Origin: Himantopus leucocephalus
Lineage: Eukaryota > Chordata > Aves > Charadriiformes > Recurvirostridae
DNA length: 64,000 bases
Assembly: GCA_003993805.1 (NCBI GenBank)
Contig: RSEF01000003.1
Location: forward strand, 37,033,130-37,097,129
Reading direction: 5' to 3'
Shown: positions 1 through 12,800 of the stretch, in pieces
Position numbering within the stretch: position 1 is the stretch's first letter
How the letters are laid out: each line of letters starts with the position of its first letter
The notes under the pieces: generated by a model
The model's input: the letters and a program-made list of their open reading frames with translations, nothing else
Databases searched by the model: none
What the model was told of the DNA's origin: nothing
Made by a program: the position numbers and the translations under genes

Positions 1-3000
1 TGCTTCAGAATGGATTTCCTCCAAAGAAATCCCTGTGGGACCGCAGCCTGAGGGCTGAGCTCTGCTTGCCCTGAACCATTGCAAAATGCCAGAGACAGCT
101 ACCATTGTATTGCCTTACGTTAGGGCCTCTTCCCTGCTGGAAAGAGGGCTTGGTGGGTTGCATGACTTAAATACTGCATGCCTTGAATCTGGGGAAGGAG
201 GCAGAGTTAGGGGCATCTACTGGGGCACACGTGCCAAGATTTTTGTGGCTGTGATCAAGCTTGCTCACAGATCCTTAGGACCACACACTTTGAAGGTCTC
301 ATTTCCAGCATGTAGCATATAGCTCTTCCCTAGTATCTTGGAAACTTCATGAAATCGCTTGGGTAGACTTGCCTGTTTCAGGGGATTTCTGTGTGGAACA
401 GGCATGATTAGGCTTTATATTCCTTGTGAAAAGCAAGGTGCAGCATTTTACAAATAGGTATTCAGACACAAAGCTATTTCATGTTTTTACCTATGACTAT
501 GGTGTATTTTAACTTTCAGAAACTTTAAATGAGAAAGGTACAGTTGCTGAAAAAGCAATGAATCACTCAGGCTGAACTTTAACACCCATTCAACATCTAA
601 TTAGTTGAATTAGAGCCACTTTGCAAGAGAGTCAATCAATTCTCTAGCTTTAGCTGCCCCAATGGTTCTGAAATTTGATGATGTTATCATTACTTCAGAG
701 GAGACACTCAGTTAGCATTTTAATAAGTGCATTTTCCCCCAGCACTTTAGCTCTAAACCAGGAACTATCATAAGCTAAATATTATCTGCAAAATGCAGAC
801 TCTCCTGGGCCAGCAACGTGTCCACATCTGAAAACTTTTCTGGTAGAGCATTCTTATTACTTTCACATGGATCAAGAGAATTAGTATCAACCAGAGTTTC
901 GCGATGTGCAGAGTGAGAAGGTAATTAACAGGAGAGAATTTGAACTGAAGTAATACCTTTGCAGAAGAAGCTCAAAATGAATTATTAAATTTCACTATTC
1001 ACATATGAATAAATGGTGAGACAAAAGTACCTCCAGAAGGTTTAAACTAGCCTTTAAATAAAAACCAGATGAATATGATGCTACCAGTTTCCTCCAAGTT
1101 AAGCAAATACATTTGATGTTTCACAGGAGCACTGTCAAGCAAAGGCTGAAGATTTCTGTAAAATTTGAAGCATACCAGATAAAAGGATATATGCACATAC
1201 AGTGATCCTAAATTGGCTTTATTTCTTGGCTATTCGCGCTATTCCCTTGGGAAGGGAAGAGGGGGCGCTTGTAGCTCTAAAGTTGCTTGGTCTGACTTCT
1301 AGTCTCTTTGTCTTGCTGAGAAACGGTATGTGGGTTGCTGGATCCTTCCTTCTGCTGTAGGACATTAAGAAATGGCTCAGGACGTAATATCTTTCAAGAC
1401 GCTGTGTGATTTCATGTTGGAAGATGTCTCGCAATGCAGGCCAGTTCTAGGAGGAACCTAGCAAAGGCTGACGCCTATATCACCTCTGAGGCTCTGGATT
1501 AGCTGTCTTTGAGCAGCCTGGCTTTACCAGAGAGAAAGACATGACTCTCCAAAGGCATCTTGTGGAAAAGCAGTAAGCAGGGTGGAAGGAATGGTAATTC
1601 AGCCTCCCAGGTCTGTGTCTTTCCTCTCCGCTGATGCTGTCCCTCCCATCTCTCTCAGGTACGCTGGTGGCCTTTCAGCTTGGGTTCACTCTTTGTTAAC
1701 TTTTTTTAAAACATTACCCTATTTCTTGTGCTTTCTTGAATAAGTACTCTTGCCAAAAGATGGCATAGTTCAAAAGCACTTGAAAGTAACATTTTCAAAC
1801 CCTTCCAGCACACAGCCACCGTGGACAAATTCATTTTTAAAAGTGAAAGTTTCAGAAAAATGGAATGAATGAAAACAAAGATTTAGAATGAAATTGTTGT
1901 GTGTGCCAGACCAACTTCATTTGTTGCAGTTCTCTGCCTTCTTTTGCATGCTTAGTTTTGAGTTTTTTCGTATGTGATAGCATTGCATAAATGTCCATAC
2001 CACATTTGTTTCACACACGACCTCTCTCTCGAAGTTCATTTTCCACACAAATCTCACTAAACTTCAGACCTCTTGGAAAACAAAATGACCCAACATTTCC
2101 CAAAGGTGATAATTATTAGAGGACACCATCACTCTCACCTCTACAGTGTCCCTATCTGCTTTAACAGTTTGTTGTTTTTAAGGTTTAGGTAGATGTTAAG
2201 AGAGGAGAATGAGAATAAATAAGGAAGATGGAAATGAGATGGGCCATCCCTGAAACATCACAGTGTCGGGGAGTGACAGTTTAGTTCTCAGCTGCTTCCT
2301 GCAAAGGGACAGACAGACCAGGGCTGGTTTTGATGCACATGCATTTCAGTTGCTGTCAGTGCAATTACTGCAGCAAAGCGGGATTCCTTCTCTGAGTTAC
2401 AGCACTGGGGACCCCAAGAGACTGAAATACAGTAGACAATGGGCTAGAAGATTTGCACAGAAATTTAAGTGAAAAGAAAAAAAAAAAATCAGGTAACACT
2501 GCTAGCAGGGAACTGTGCTGAGAACAGAGCAGCCAGACAAGGACAGAGGCTGTAGCTTTTATCAGTCTTTAGAAGGTAATGGTATTCTCTTAATTACTAC
2601 AAAGGTATCATTAGCTTTTGCCCGGTTAATTAAGGTACTAACTTAATTATAACTTTGCTTATGCATCCTGGAAGTGTTAATATTTCCGCAGATGTAAGGA
2701 CCAAATCTTACACAGCTCCCATTGCCATTTCCATTCATGGAAATGACAGACTGTGTCTTTGATATAATTAGTCTTACAACATCCCCGTGCAGGGGTCAGG
2801 AAACTGCTATTTCTCTTTTCATTTGTGAAATGGAATCTAAGTAAAATTTCCTGTTGAGTTTTCGGAAGTTTTAGGTCTACAGTTAGCAATTTAGGCCTAA
2901 GATGATGCTGGCAACCTGCTGCAGAGCAGGTGTTTGAATCCAGGACCCTGATTTTTTAAGTAACTCTCCTAACTCCTGAGCCATGGCTGCTTTTTATAGT

Positions 3001-3450
3001 GCTTATGCAAAAGGTTACAAATCCCAGGAAGCCATGATAAGCTAATACACAGTTGTTTTTTGGCCTCCCTTCTGTTGATCAGCTGAACCTACCTCTTCTT
3101 GCTGTGTGTCCCCTCAATATCAGGATCTACCATTTTTTTTATACCAAATAGGTCAACCTCCTGACAATCCTAAGAAACAAACCTGAAAAAAAGATGAGGG
3201 CATGAAACTGTAACAAGAGACATTTCTCACTACAAAATCAGCTCTTCAGTCACAGCTCTGGGCAAAACCGTGCATTTAGATCTAATCTTCTACACAGAGT
3301 TGTTGCTTCCCCTCCCAGAAAATGTTCTGATACGAGCACAGTGACCCTGCACACGCTAAAACAAAGTCCCAGCTTATACCAATTGAGACCTCATGGTAAA
3401 ATACGCCAATCTCTGGAGAGGAATGAGGACAACAAACCATGGACATGGTT
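1..3450. other. unique noncoding DNA, no gene seen
   Basis: AT-rich unique sequence with many stops in all frames. The short open frames here (at most about 78 codons) have no recognisable domain or paired splice sites. A splice-like segment ending at the GTGAGA near 1016 was checked and has stops in all three frames. The one local pattern worth noting is the TAATTA cluster at 2591-2649, listed separately. A run of A (about 2479-2488) is the only simple repeat. Confidence 0.7.
2591..2649. promoter_or_regulatory. cluster of three TAATTA homeodomain-type sites
   Basis: TAATTA occurs at 2591-2596, within TTAATTAA at 2626-2633, and at 2644-2649, three copies in 59 bp. TAATTA is the core bound by many homeodomain proteins (Antennapedia, paired-like and LIM classes). 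The flanking sequence is less repetitive than average for the window. Such motifs also arise by chance in AT-rich DNA, so enhancer function is inference only. Confidence 0.2.
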
Positions 3451-3675
3451 CAGCAGAAAATCTAATTCTCTGCGTTAAGCATCTTTATGAATTGTGCCTC
3501 ACTCAGCTTAATGTATTTGTCCTTCACATTCATGGACACAACTTTTTAAGAAGAAAATGAAANCAGCAGAAAATCTAATTCTCCGCGTTAAGCATCTTTA
3601 TGAATTGTGCCTCACTCAGCTTAATGTATTTGTCCTTCACATTCATGGACACAACTTTTTAAGAAGAAAATGAAA
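3451..3675. repeat. 112-bp direct duplication across a single N (assembly join)
   Basis: Bases 3451-3562 and 3564-3675 are two 112-bp copies differing at one base (T versus C in the CTCTGCG/CTCCGCG segment). A single N at 3563 separates them. Two contig ends covering the same locus were most likely abutted instead of merged; the one mismatch fits two haplotypes or a read error. It is probably not a biological tandem repeat, and downstream coordinates are inflated by about 113 bp. Confidence 0.85.
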
Positions 3676-4733
3676 GATAATAAATGAAAAAGAATATGCA
3701 AGGTACTACTGGAACAGATAATCTGTCTTCTCTCTCAGTATAGGTATGAGATTTAAAAGAAAACAACATGACTGACACGAGTTAATTTCCTTTCTGTTTT
3801 CTTCCTGTTAAAGATTATGAAATAGTGAATTATAAAACAGCACATTCATAGTAGACTAAAATCACTTTTCATGCTGAGAATAATAAGTGTGTTGAATCAT
3901 TTACTATTTTAAAGATTTAGATGTAACTCTGGAGAAAATGTTTGTACTTAAAGGTATAAGCAAAAGCAATTACAGTAACAGTTTTTTAATCCTTTTTTAC
4001 ATTCCAGTCACTTTAGGATGTTTATATGCTATGGCAGGCAGTCAGAAGTCAATGGACCAGATATAGAGTTTGTAAAAATCAATGCAGAAGTTAATAGGAC
4101 CAACCCACTTTAAACTTGCTGGACATCTGACCCAGGATTTGTTATGAATGTCCCATATTTCCTTTTCTTTGTTTATTTACAAAGATTTTAGCTCTGCTTT
4201 CTACAGAGTTTTCCTGGAGTGCCTTGGCTGCACCAGGTCTTTCTCCTCCCAGGAGGACACAGTGGGGAATTTGGCCCAGGGACTTGTTGAACACAGCTTG
4301 CTCCAAAGCCCAGGCTGGTGGCTGTGGCAGTGGTACACTATGGAGGAGGACCGTAACCCCCAGGAAAGGCTGTTTTAGTCACAGGATGTTTAAATGCAGT
4401 TTTCCCAAGGGACAGATGTGGAACGGTCACTCTGCACCGGCCCAGTGGCCTGAGCCTCCCTACCAGGGGATGGAGTCCCCAGTTCCCCGGCCAGGTTGCA
4501 GAGCAAGAACGTGCCCAGTTTTGTTTAATATGTCATTTTGAGCCACCTGAACAGCTTGAAAAGCTTCACAGGCAGCTGTTCCCTAGATTACCCCCTCTCC
4601 CCACCCCAAATCCCAGATAACCCCACTTTGCTCTGGTTTAAAACTCCTTCAGATCCCTCTACTAGGCACTCACCTCCCTCCCTGAGATCTTAAAGGGCTT
4701 ATGGCTCCCTCTCAAGCTTTTCGACGGTTGGCC
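3676..4733. other. noncoding DNA with a moderately GC-rich core
   Basis: 3676-4200 is AT-rich and featureless. About 4210-4560 is richer in G and C and carries overlapping open frames on the plus strand (up to 105 codons). Neither frame has a known motif, and their length is explained by the local GC content. This block lies just upstream of the TATA/poly(A)-signal pair at 4734-4802, so it might be the U3 part of an old LTR, but I could not find matching termini. Confidence 0.5.
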
Positions 4734-4802
4734 TATATAAGCATAGGTCTGTATGGACTTCAGCCTTTAACATATAAGCCTGTATATACATAGTGCAATA
4801 AA
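4734..4802 (+). promoter_or_regulatory. TATA box plus AATAAA pair, possible old LTR core
   Basis: TATATAA at 4734-4740 is followed by AATAAA at 4797-4802, and GT/T-rich sequence lies downstream at about 4826-4846. A TATA box some 60 bp before a poly(A) signal is the order seen in the U3-R part of retroviral LTRs. I searched nearby for TG...CA ends with a flanking 4-6 bp duplication and found no convincing pair. It may instead be chance, or a decayed LTR with lost ends. Confidence 0.3.
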
Positions 4803-5598
4803 GTGCAGAGAAAGAGGAAGCTATATTTTATCTGTGTCACTTTTGGAGACTTACAGACTCCAGAAATTAGTGTTATAAACTTGTCAGCAGATGATGTGTG
4901 GCTGCAGAATTATCCCAGCACTACCCCTCGTGTCCTTTGGGTGAAACATTAAAGAATGGAAGTTAACTATGCATGAGATGCACTAAAACTATATCCTTAA
5001 ATAACACCTGTCCTCTGTATTTTCTTATTTCATTTCAGGTCACTTTTTTCCAGAATGGAAATTCGTAACCAGGTAAACAAGTATTTTCTTCCTGATTATT
5101 TTATTTAAATGCTTGCACTGTGAGTCTTCTGAGCATTGGAGGAGAGCAGCTTTTTGCATCCTTGTAACAGGACCAAAACATGGGAAGGGCGACTGGTTTA
5201 TGCTTACATTGCACAAGACCATCAACTGCAAAATATGCTAGATAATGGAGAACATTTCCCTTCTGGGCTTGATTCAAATCTCATAGCAGGGTGATTTCAT
5301 TGTGACCTCCCTTCTCATGTCCCCCACAATGACTCCATGACATTACACTAGTTTACCCAGGAGTATCTGAGCCACATGCACAACCCACTGAAACAAATGG
5401 AAAGCTGCCCTTTTCTTATAGCACACGGGCAGAAAGCTATCTGAACACAGATCAAAATGCAACACTTTCTGCCCAATTTTTATTGTTTATCACAGTTCCA
5501 CATAAAATAAATGCAGAGCTTTGCCCACTGGGAAAAAGAAATAAAATTGAGTAAAGATGATGGTTTCGATTGTTTTAGCTGGAATATGCAGCAAAATG
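4803..5598. other. noncoding DNA, nothing identified
   Basis: AT-rich unique sequence. A pyrimidine tract ending CATTTCAG at about 5038 resembles a splice acceptor, but no matching donor or open frame follows it. Confidence 0.65.
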
Positions 5599-5709
5599 CA
5601 GACTAACACAGGTTTCTGTTTTTGAGAGTTCCCATAAGAAATATTAGACAGAGNCAGACTAACACAGGTTTCTGTTTTTGAGAGTTCCCATAAGAAATAT
5701 TAGATAGAG
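5599..5709. repeat. 55-bp direct duplication across a single N (assembly join)
   Basis: Bases 5599-5653 and 5655-5709 are near-identical 55-bp copies with one C/T difference close to their ends (AGACAGAG versus AGATAGAG). A single N at 5654 lies between them. The structure is the same as at 3451-3675 and is best explained as unmerged overlapping contig ends. Confidence 0.85.
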
Positions 5710-8700
5710 TTTATATTTTTTTCATTCTTCTTTTTTTTGTGGTATTGCTTTAAAATTATTGGCAAAGAGACTTCATTAAAAAGAAAAAAATCAGATCAAA
5801 CCTGGAAGCGTATCTTTTTAATTTGAGGAAATATTCTAATCAGGCATTTGAAAATGTGTAGGTCTTCAGTGAGAAAATTAACCTTGATAATAAAAAATAA
5901 AAACAGTGAATGCATTATTAATGCAATATTAAGCATCTTTATCATTTTGAGAATGGTGTTGTCAAGATCATGGATGCCTCCTCTTTGGTGAACTGATTCA
6001 CTTCTCTGACACTGTAGTTTTCAGGTGGGGGGAAAAGCGATTCTTGAATTAGCATGTTAAAACTTTGAAACTTATAAAAAGTCATAAAAAGGATGAATCT
6101 TATGCTTTGTGACACAAATATCTTCAGCATTTTCTGTGAGTTATGTTCCACTTCCTGCTGAATAGCAATGCAACAATATATCTGCAGCACATATTTGTTG
6201 TAAGTTAACAAGATTTCATGTACAAATTGGAGCCAGGCAAAGCCATAGAGGTGAATCCAGGCTGACGGCTGTCTCAAAACTCACCCTAGAGAAAATAAAA
6301 ACACCACATATATGTTATTTAGAGTCATACTGAACACCCTGGTAGTGTAGGATAGGTGTGAAAAGCCAATTTTTGTTGCCAGGGCAGGGTCAAGAGATTT
6401 TCAGTGTAAATGGGCATCAGGCTCATCCATTTAAAAACCTTTCTCAGCCAGACAACCGCACACCTTATTGTCTGTCAAATGTATCAGTCAAGGACCATTC
6501 CATAAAGGCAGACAGTCATGCACTAAAGATGCAGTACAACTGATAACAATGGGTAAATCAAACCTGGACTTGTTTGGATCTACGTGTGGGTCTATTTTTA
6601 TTCCGGAAAGGACAAGAAGTGGTGTGGAAAGGAGAGGAACAATGGTAGCAGCTTGGTTTTTAAAGGAAAAAGCCCTGCTTTTGTCTGATCTGAAATTAGT
6701 ACAGAAGATATATTCTCAGGTTTTCTCCTTTACTGAAAGTCTTTCAGAAACAAATGTCATCTTGCAGCTGGGGGTAAAGCAAAATTACTTCTATAGCTAT
6801 GCCACCTTTTGGGCCCAGGGGCAACATTTTCATATCTCGGTAACACCTGTACATCATGGGAGAGATTCTTACCTGGTATAATTGGCATGAATCTATAACG
6901 TCCCCTTGAGGGTGAGCACGATAGCTCTTTCTCCGTACATTATTGCTTCTTGTGCTATGACAGATCAGTGTACCTAACATTAATATACTGACTTTAGTAC
7001 TAATGTTAATGACAATATATGTTGAAAACATCCTTGGAAACACTTTCTAATATTTATTTGTCTACAGAAACAAAATGTTGGTTGGTCTTGTGTTAAGTGG
7101 ACATTATCTCCAAGAATGTTAGATGGATTAAAACAGCTTTCAGCCTTCTTAATGCAGCCTATCAAATGCAAACACAAGTTTGCTTTTCTGTAAACAAACT
7201 GTCATCCTGTTTTATGATGATACGTACACGTACTGCCAGAACAAATGACAACAACATGAGTTCTACTGTTATCTGCTTGCAGCTGTCAGGAGCACATTTT
7301 TGAAGGGATCCAAATATCAGCTGTGCAGGTTTGCCGGAAATAGTAGAAAAGCACAACGCAAAATAAAAGAGTTCACTCACAGTTTGGCTAGTGAAAAGAA
7401 AGACCTACTTGCCATAAGTACTATTTTTCACTCCATTCTTCTCCTATCCAGGAATGTGTCACATCCTCCCATAGGAAATTTGACTCCTTTGTCAAGGAGT
7501 TAACACTTGTTAACAGTTAAACGGGGCTTATTGTCATTTATAAATGTATATAACCTACTCTCAGCAGAATCTACTTTTAATTATATAGATTATTATTATA
7601 GAAGATGAATTCCCATGTACGAAGAAAATTACCAGTTATGGGAGACATCTTGGCCTATCAACTGTCAAAAAGCCTTTGTTATATTCACAGATATCGAAGC
7701 TCAACAGTTTTTGTCATTATCTTCTCATGCCTTTTTTTCTCCTAACATTTAATGATGGAAAATTTTTCCAAAGAGCTTAGAGGGAGGTGTGCTGAACTCT
7801 GTGGACATTGGATATATCCACGGGTGTTAGGAGAGGTTTATCCGGGGAAGGTCTATAGATTTGGGTATTTGAATAGGAGTTACATTGTAAGCTATCTGAA
7901 TGAAATTGTGGTTTTGTATTTGGAAGCAGAAGCCCAAGAAACTACAAGAACTGCCCACAGTAATGAAAACAGGACCAAAAGGAAAAGTATACATATAAAA
8001 AAAGATTACTTTGAAAACATAGTTATATATTTACCTTCAGATTTCTAGGGCATATGTAAATCCCCTTAGTTCTGCTGTGGGTTTTGATATCAGAAAGACC
8101 CTATACTAAGTTGTAGCTCTATAAGTCACAGGACATGTTGCCATTTCATAATATAATAATGAATAGTTGCATGTTGTTCTCCCGGAAATTCACAAACTAA
8201 ATGTAATTGGATTTTTAAGCCTGCGTTCTGGAAATAAAGGCGAATGTCTTTGGCAGTCCTCTAGATACCATTGTATTTTGTCAAAGTTATCAGTCTAAAT
8301 TCACCCTTAGAATAAGTCAGCTGAAGTCAGCAGCATTGTAACAGAATGAACTTGGCTTAATGGAATTGAGGTCGGGGTAATATTTAGTTCACATTGTATG
8401 TGGTACAGCATAAAAACGAAATTTTTCAAATGTGTTTCAATCCTACTTGGCAAACACCTTTGCCATTTCAGAAGTGGATCTTTGCGTGTCACAAACTTAG
8501 ACTTTTTTCTTGACCAATTAAACCAAATTCTGCTTTTTGCTTATGTTACTCACCTATAACACAACTGATTAGAAATAGCTACATCCCAAGATGATTTTGA
8601 CTTAGAAGTTTATATGTAGAAGTAATAGTCCAAAAAATGGTGATACAAGCTAAAGCATGTTGCTTTCTTCTAGTTTAGTTGGTTCCAAAATAAGCCCACT

Positions 8701-9453
8701 GAGTAGCAAATCAGTAGGTTTCTTGTTGGTGTATCTCCATTAGTGTTTTAGTTCAGAACAAGCGTGTGTCTCCCAAACACCTCCTGTTTACCACATTTTC
8801 AATGGCATTGTGCAGTAATTTCAGAGAGCAGGCCCGGAGTCCATTTCTGTGAGCTAAATTGAAAAATGTATTCTGGGTGTTCACCTCAGCAGCCCAAACA
8901 CGAACAGGCTTCAGTCCAGGAGCTCAGACTACGGTTACCACAATGTAAAACCCCCCAAATCTGTGTAGTGTGGCTATCATGTTTTCATCACGAGCTGTTT
9001 CATGCTATGAATCTTCTCTTACTGGTCATCATCATTTACTAATAAAGGTATAGCCTCTGATCACATTAATAATGCAATAAAGATAGCTACAGAGGCAATG
9101 AAATCCCCATGCCTAGTTTTTGATGACAGATGTTTCCATGTAAAGCATCACTTTGAAAAATAGTTTCCTATGGTTCTTCATCCCTAGCAGTATCAACAGA
9201 GTGTGGAGAATGTTTTTGATGTATGACATCAAAATAATGAAAAAAAAAAAGGCTGCAGTTCTCATAGTGCAGTGCTGTTAGGAGATATTGTCTGACTTCA
9301 GGGCTAGAAATGCCCATCTTCAGAACATGAAATGTTTTTTGCATTTGCCAGATTGGCCTGACAGCCATGGGAAACATAGGTTCTCTCCCTCAAAACAAGC
9401 ATTGCAGTAAGAGGATAACCTGCAGTGGACTCAGCTGGCAGAAATTGTCTTAC
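5710..9453. other. noncoding DNA, no secure gene
   Basis: Unique AT-rich sequence. The longest open frames (137 codons plus strand at 6468-6881, 111 codons minus strand at 5942-6277, 98 codons plus strand at 7752-8048) show no known motif, and their composition fits chance. Minus-strand donor-like sequences occur near 6870 and 8550, but none pairs with a good acceptor to enclose an open exon of normal size. Confidence 0.6.
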
Positions 9454-9840
9454 CTTCCTCCATTTTGGTAGAGTTAGGCCTAAGCAATGTGGAGCAATGC
9501 TCCTGTGTCACTGACCTTGACAACAACCTCGGCTCTACCTTCACCACTCCTGTAGGAGTATGAACGGCATCCCTGGAGTTTTCCAAATGACCTCCTGATC
9601 AGTCTCGTGGTCTCACTTATGGACTTGAAGTAGCATCCACCTTTCCTAACCAATCTCAGCAGCATCTCATCCAGCTTCATCAGCACCCTCTCATGCAGCA
9701 CAGGATGCTACCCTCCAGCATCGGTGAGGATCACATAGGTCGCATACAGCTGCTGCAGCACAGTAACAACGTATTGTGCCTGATGTGGGGCAACAGGTGT
9801 GATTTCCTGAAGTGCCCTTGTGATTAAAGTGCCTCTGCTG
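9454..9840 (-). pseudogene. candidate decayed coding exon, identity unknown
   Basis: Read on the minus strand from 9840, one frame runs for over 110 codons interrupted by a single TAG (9708-9710), then meets TAG (9480-9482) and TAA (about 9474-9476) close to its end. The segment stops at a strong donor, AAG|GTAAGA, with the exon edge at 9454. A moderate acceptor, TTTTCCAG, would place the upstream edge at 9840. The peptide looks protein-like: a leucine-rich helical stretch (VLMKLDEMLLRLVRK), then a basic part (IRRSFGKLQGCRSYSY), then VVVKVSDTGALLHIA. I do not recognise the family. The stops make an active exon unlikely, so a unitary or duplicated pseudogene fragment is the best reading. A fortuitous frame in a locally GC-richer patch cannot be excluded. 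Confidence 0.35.
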
Positions 9841-12800
9841 CTGGAAAATCACCAGAGCTTAGGTATCTCAGAAACAGTGTTTCAGAAAGGGATCATTATA
9901 CAAGGTCAGTGCCTTGACATGCTTATTGCAGGAATAGGATGGACCCTTGGACCCAGAAGTATTCAAACCTGGGATCTTGTTTTAATCTATGAAGGAAGCC
10001 TGCTATACAGTTGTAATTCTGATTGAATTTGCCCCTATCTGTCACTAAGGCTCAGCTAACACATGAAATTTAAGAAGCAGTTGCAGTATTTTGAATAAGC
10101 AATTCAACAACAGTAAGAAATTATTGCAAAAGAGAGCTGCTGCCTTTGCTTTCCAGAGATAGAGTATGCTAATGTATTTAATCTCAAAGTCTGACGAGGA
10201 GATGGGGAAGGAAGAGGATATAGTAGCCTGTTGAGATGTAAATATTAATAATGCTCTCTAAATGAAGCAAACTAAAAAAAAATTTCATTCACTTTTTAGA
10301 TTAATTAGAAAAGTTACATTTCTGCAACCTGATTGCTAATTTCTCTTAAATGGTTCCTTAACATTTCATTAACAATATTCTATTGTTTAACACTTTATTG
10401 CATGTAATGGGCTCCAGCCACCATCCTGTATTTCTTCCCACAACCTAACTTAGTATTTGGACCAAAGCACAGATTTTGGGGACTGTAAAGAAAACATTAT
10501 CTGATCCTAACCTTTTTGTAAAATGAGAACAAAGAGATTTTAAAAGTTCTACATCAGCTCTAAGAATAGAGCACCTACCAGATTCATAGAATACATCTGG
10601 TACAAGGAGAAAATAGTATATGTGATATCTGCAATAACGTAGATGGCTTTTAAGCAAAAACAGTTAGTAAATCATGTTCCTCATGAGGGTCTCCCTGCTA
10701 TTCTCTTTTTAAATATATTTAAACATGCGGCTTCACCTTAACACTTATATTTCTAATTTTAGTACTCATAGAGAAAATATTCCCTGTCATTGTCTCTAAG
10801 AAATGGTTTATCAAACTTAATTATGTGAATTGTGTAGTGCATTTCACTTGGTATTTGGGGAATTCTAGAGGAATGGCACAAGTTAGTAGCTCATGATGGG
10901 ATTCATATAACTTAACCTGACCTGTTTAAAATCTAGAGGTCCAGCCTAAGTCAGTTGACTTTGTGCTCTCTCTGACCATGTTTTCACACCAGTGGGAGAG
11001 ATTAAGTAAGATTCTGGAGGTAGGTGGAATCTGTTGTCAGCTGGAAATATCTTTCCCCTCACCGTTGACTATCAAGTGAGCTTAGATCACACTAGAAACC
11101 TGGAGATTTTAAATGGTGAGGGCATATAAGATGTATCCTACATAAAGGAATGAAAAGGAAAAGTCAGATTCAGTGGCTCATCAAACCTGTACCATAGTTA
11201 TTCCAACCCTGGTACTGTGGTATTGCAGGCTCAAAATTGTGCTTTACTTCATGTTATTTCAAAGTTACAATTATATAATAAAATCCAACATTCTGTGACC
11301 AGAATTAAAAGTGAGATAAGTAGAATAAAAGAAAAATGTGGTTTAAGAATGAAATTACCAAGAAACCCAGGACTAGTTCTTTTATCCATTATAATTTGAA
11401 TAGTCTTTTATCATGTGAATAAATTCACTGACTCCATAATTTACAGCAATATACCCAATCTGTCTTCATGCACACACTGTGGACTCTTCTTCAACCTTCC
11501 AAACCAATGTGTTCAGTAAAAAAGAGGATCTGTGCCAGCAATTTTGACAGGTTGATAAGTGAATTCTCCTTCTAGTCCTCTAGGTGAGTTGACATTTTCT
11601 TCTGCCCTCAAACCGCAAGGAAAATGCTTTTAAAATAACCTACCTGGGCAAACTCAGCCATTTACGTGATAGTCAAAATGTTGTATAATTCTAACCCCAC
11701 AAGTTGGTCAAGTTTTAGCTTCACATAGGATTATAAACCTATCATCTGATGTACTGTCACCTATCATCAATATAAGTTCCTAGTTTCCTGGTCAAGGGTG
11801 CATGAATATTGTTTCTGTGTTAGCTGAAGAACAATGGAATGCCACAGGAAACTACATTATTTTCTGATCCAAGCACATAACTTGAGCCACACATGCTGTC
11901 TTAATTGACATTATACTGCCAAAAGCTGATGCAAACTCAAGATTACAAGGTTATTGGAAGACTTTGTAGTGAAGCTTAGAAGTAAAAGTATCACTATTTC
12001 AGGAATTAAAATTGTTTAGCTGTCATAAAATATTGAACTTTTTGCAGCTCCTTGTCATATTCAGAGATACATTGCTTTAATATACCTTTGTCAAATCAAT
12101 TCCCTCTCTAGTAGGATGTAGCAAAGTATTTGTATTTAATTTGGATAGTTGGTGAACCATAATATCCTGTAATTATAGTGTTTACATTTCTTCGCTACAT
12201 TATCTAAAATGTTTCGTTCAACTGTATCTTGGCACAGTCATCAAGGAAGTAAAATCTCTACGGCAGAAAGTGATGGTTTTTTAGGCTTACTATGAATTGG
12301 TTTTCAGAGAGTTATAACCATGTGCAAACTTTAAAACCATAAACCATTTTAAGGCAACTCTTAAAAACTTACTTTGCTAATCTTTAATGTAAACAAAGAG
12401 GTAATAATGTTACTAATAAAAGCTAACAATACTTACCTAACTATCCAGAAATCTTACTTCATCAGCTTCTGAAGCAGCTTTAAAACACCAGGAAAAATAG
12501 AAATAAGCAACTTGAGAGTGCAAACAACGTGTTTATGTACTTATAAAACCCTTTCATCAGGGTTTTCATCCCCTTCCACCATGTCTGCCTGTTCGTCTGT
12601 GTCTGTGGGTATTTCACAGAGCACCAAACGCCCCTCTCAAATACTTGGAAGAAGTCTTATACAGTAGTTTTGGAAAACAATGAAGAAAAAATTTACATAA
12701 TAAAACTGGAGGATAAATGGAGCCTTTCTGAAGGAGTATTCACTTGCATCGACGTCAGTGAAGTGAGGTCTGCCACATCAAGTCTGGTTTAGTGAATGAA

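Noticed and set aside
4224..4541. 105-codon plus-strand frame
   Set aside because: It lies in a locally GC-rich block, overlaps another open frame and has no domain, start context or splice support.
10576..10602. Perfect 8-bp inverted repeat TACCAGAT...ATCTGGTA
   Set aside because: Several such dyads are expected by chance in 64 kb, and nothing nearby supports function.
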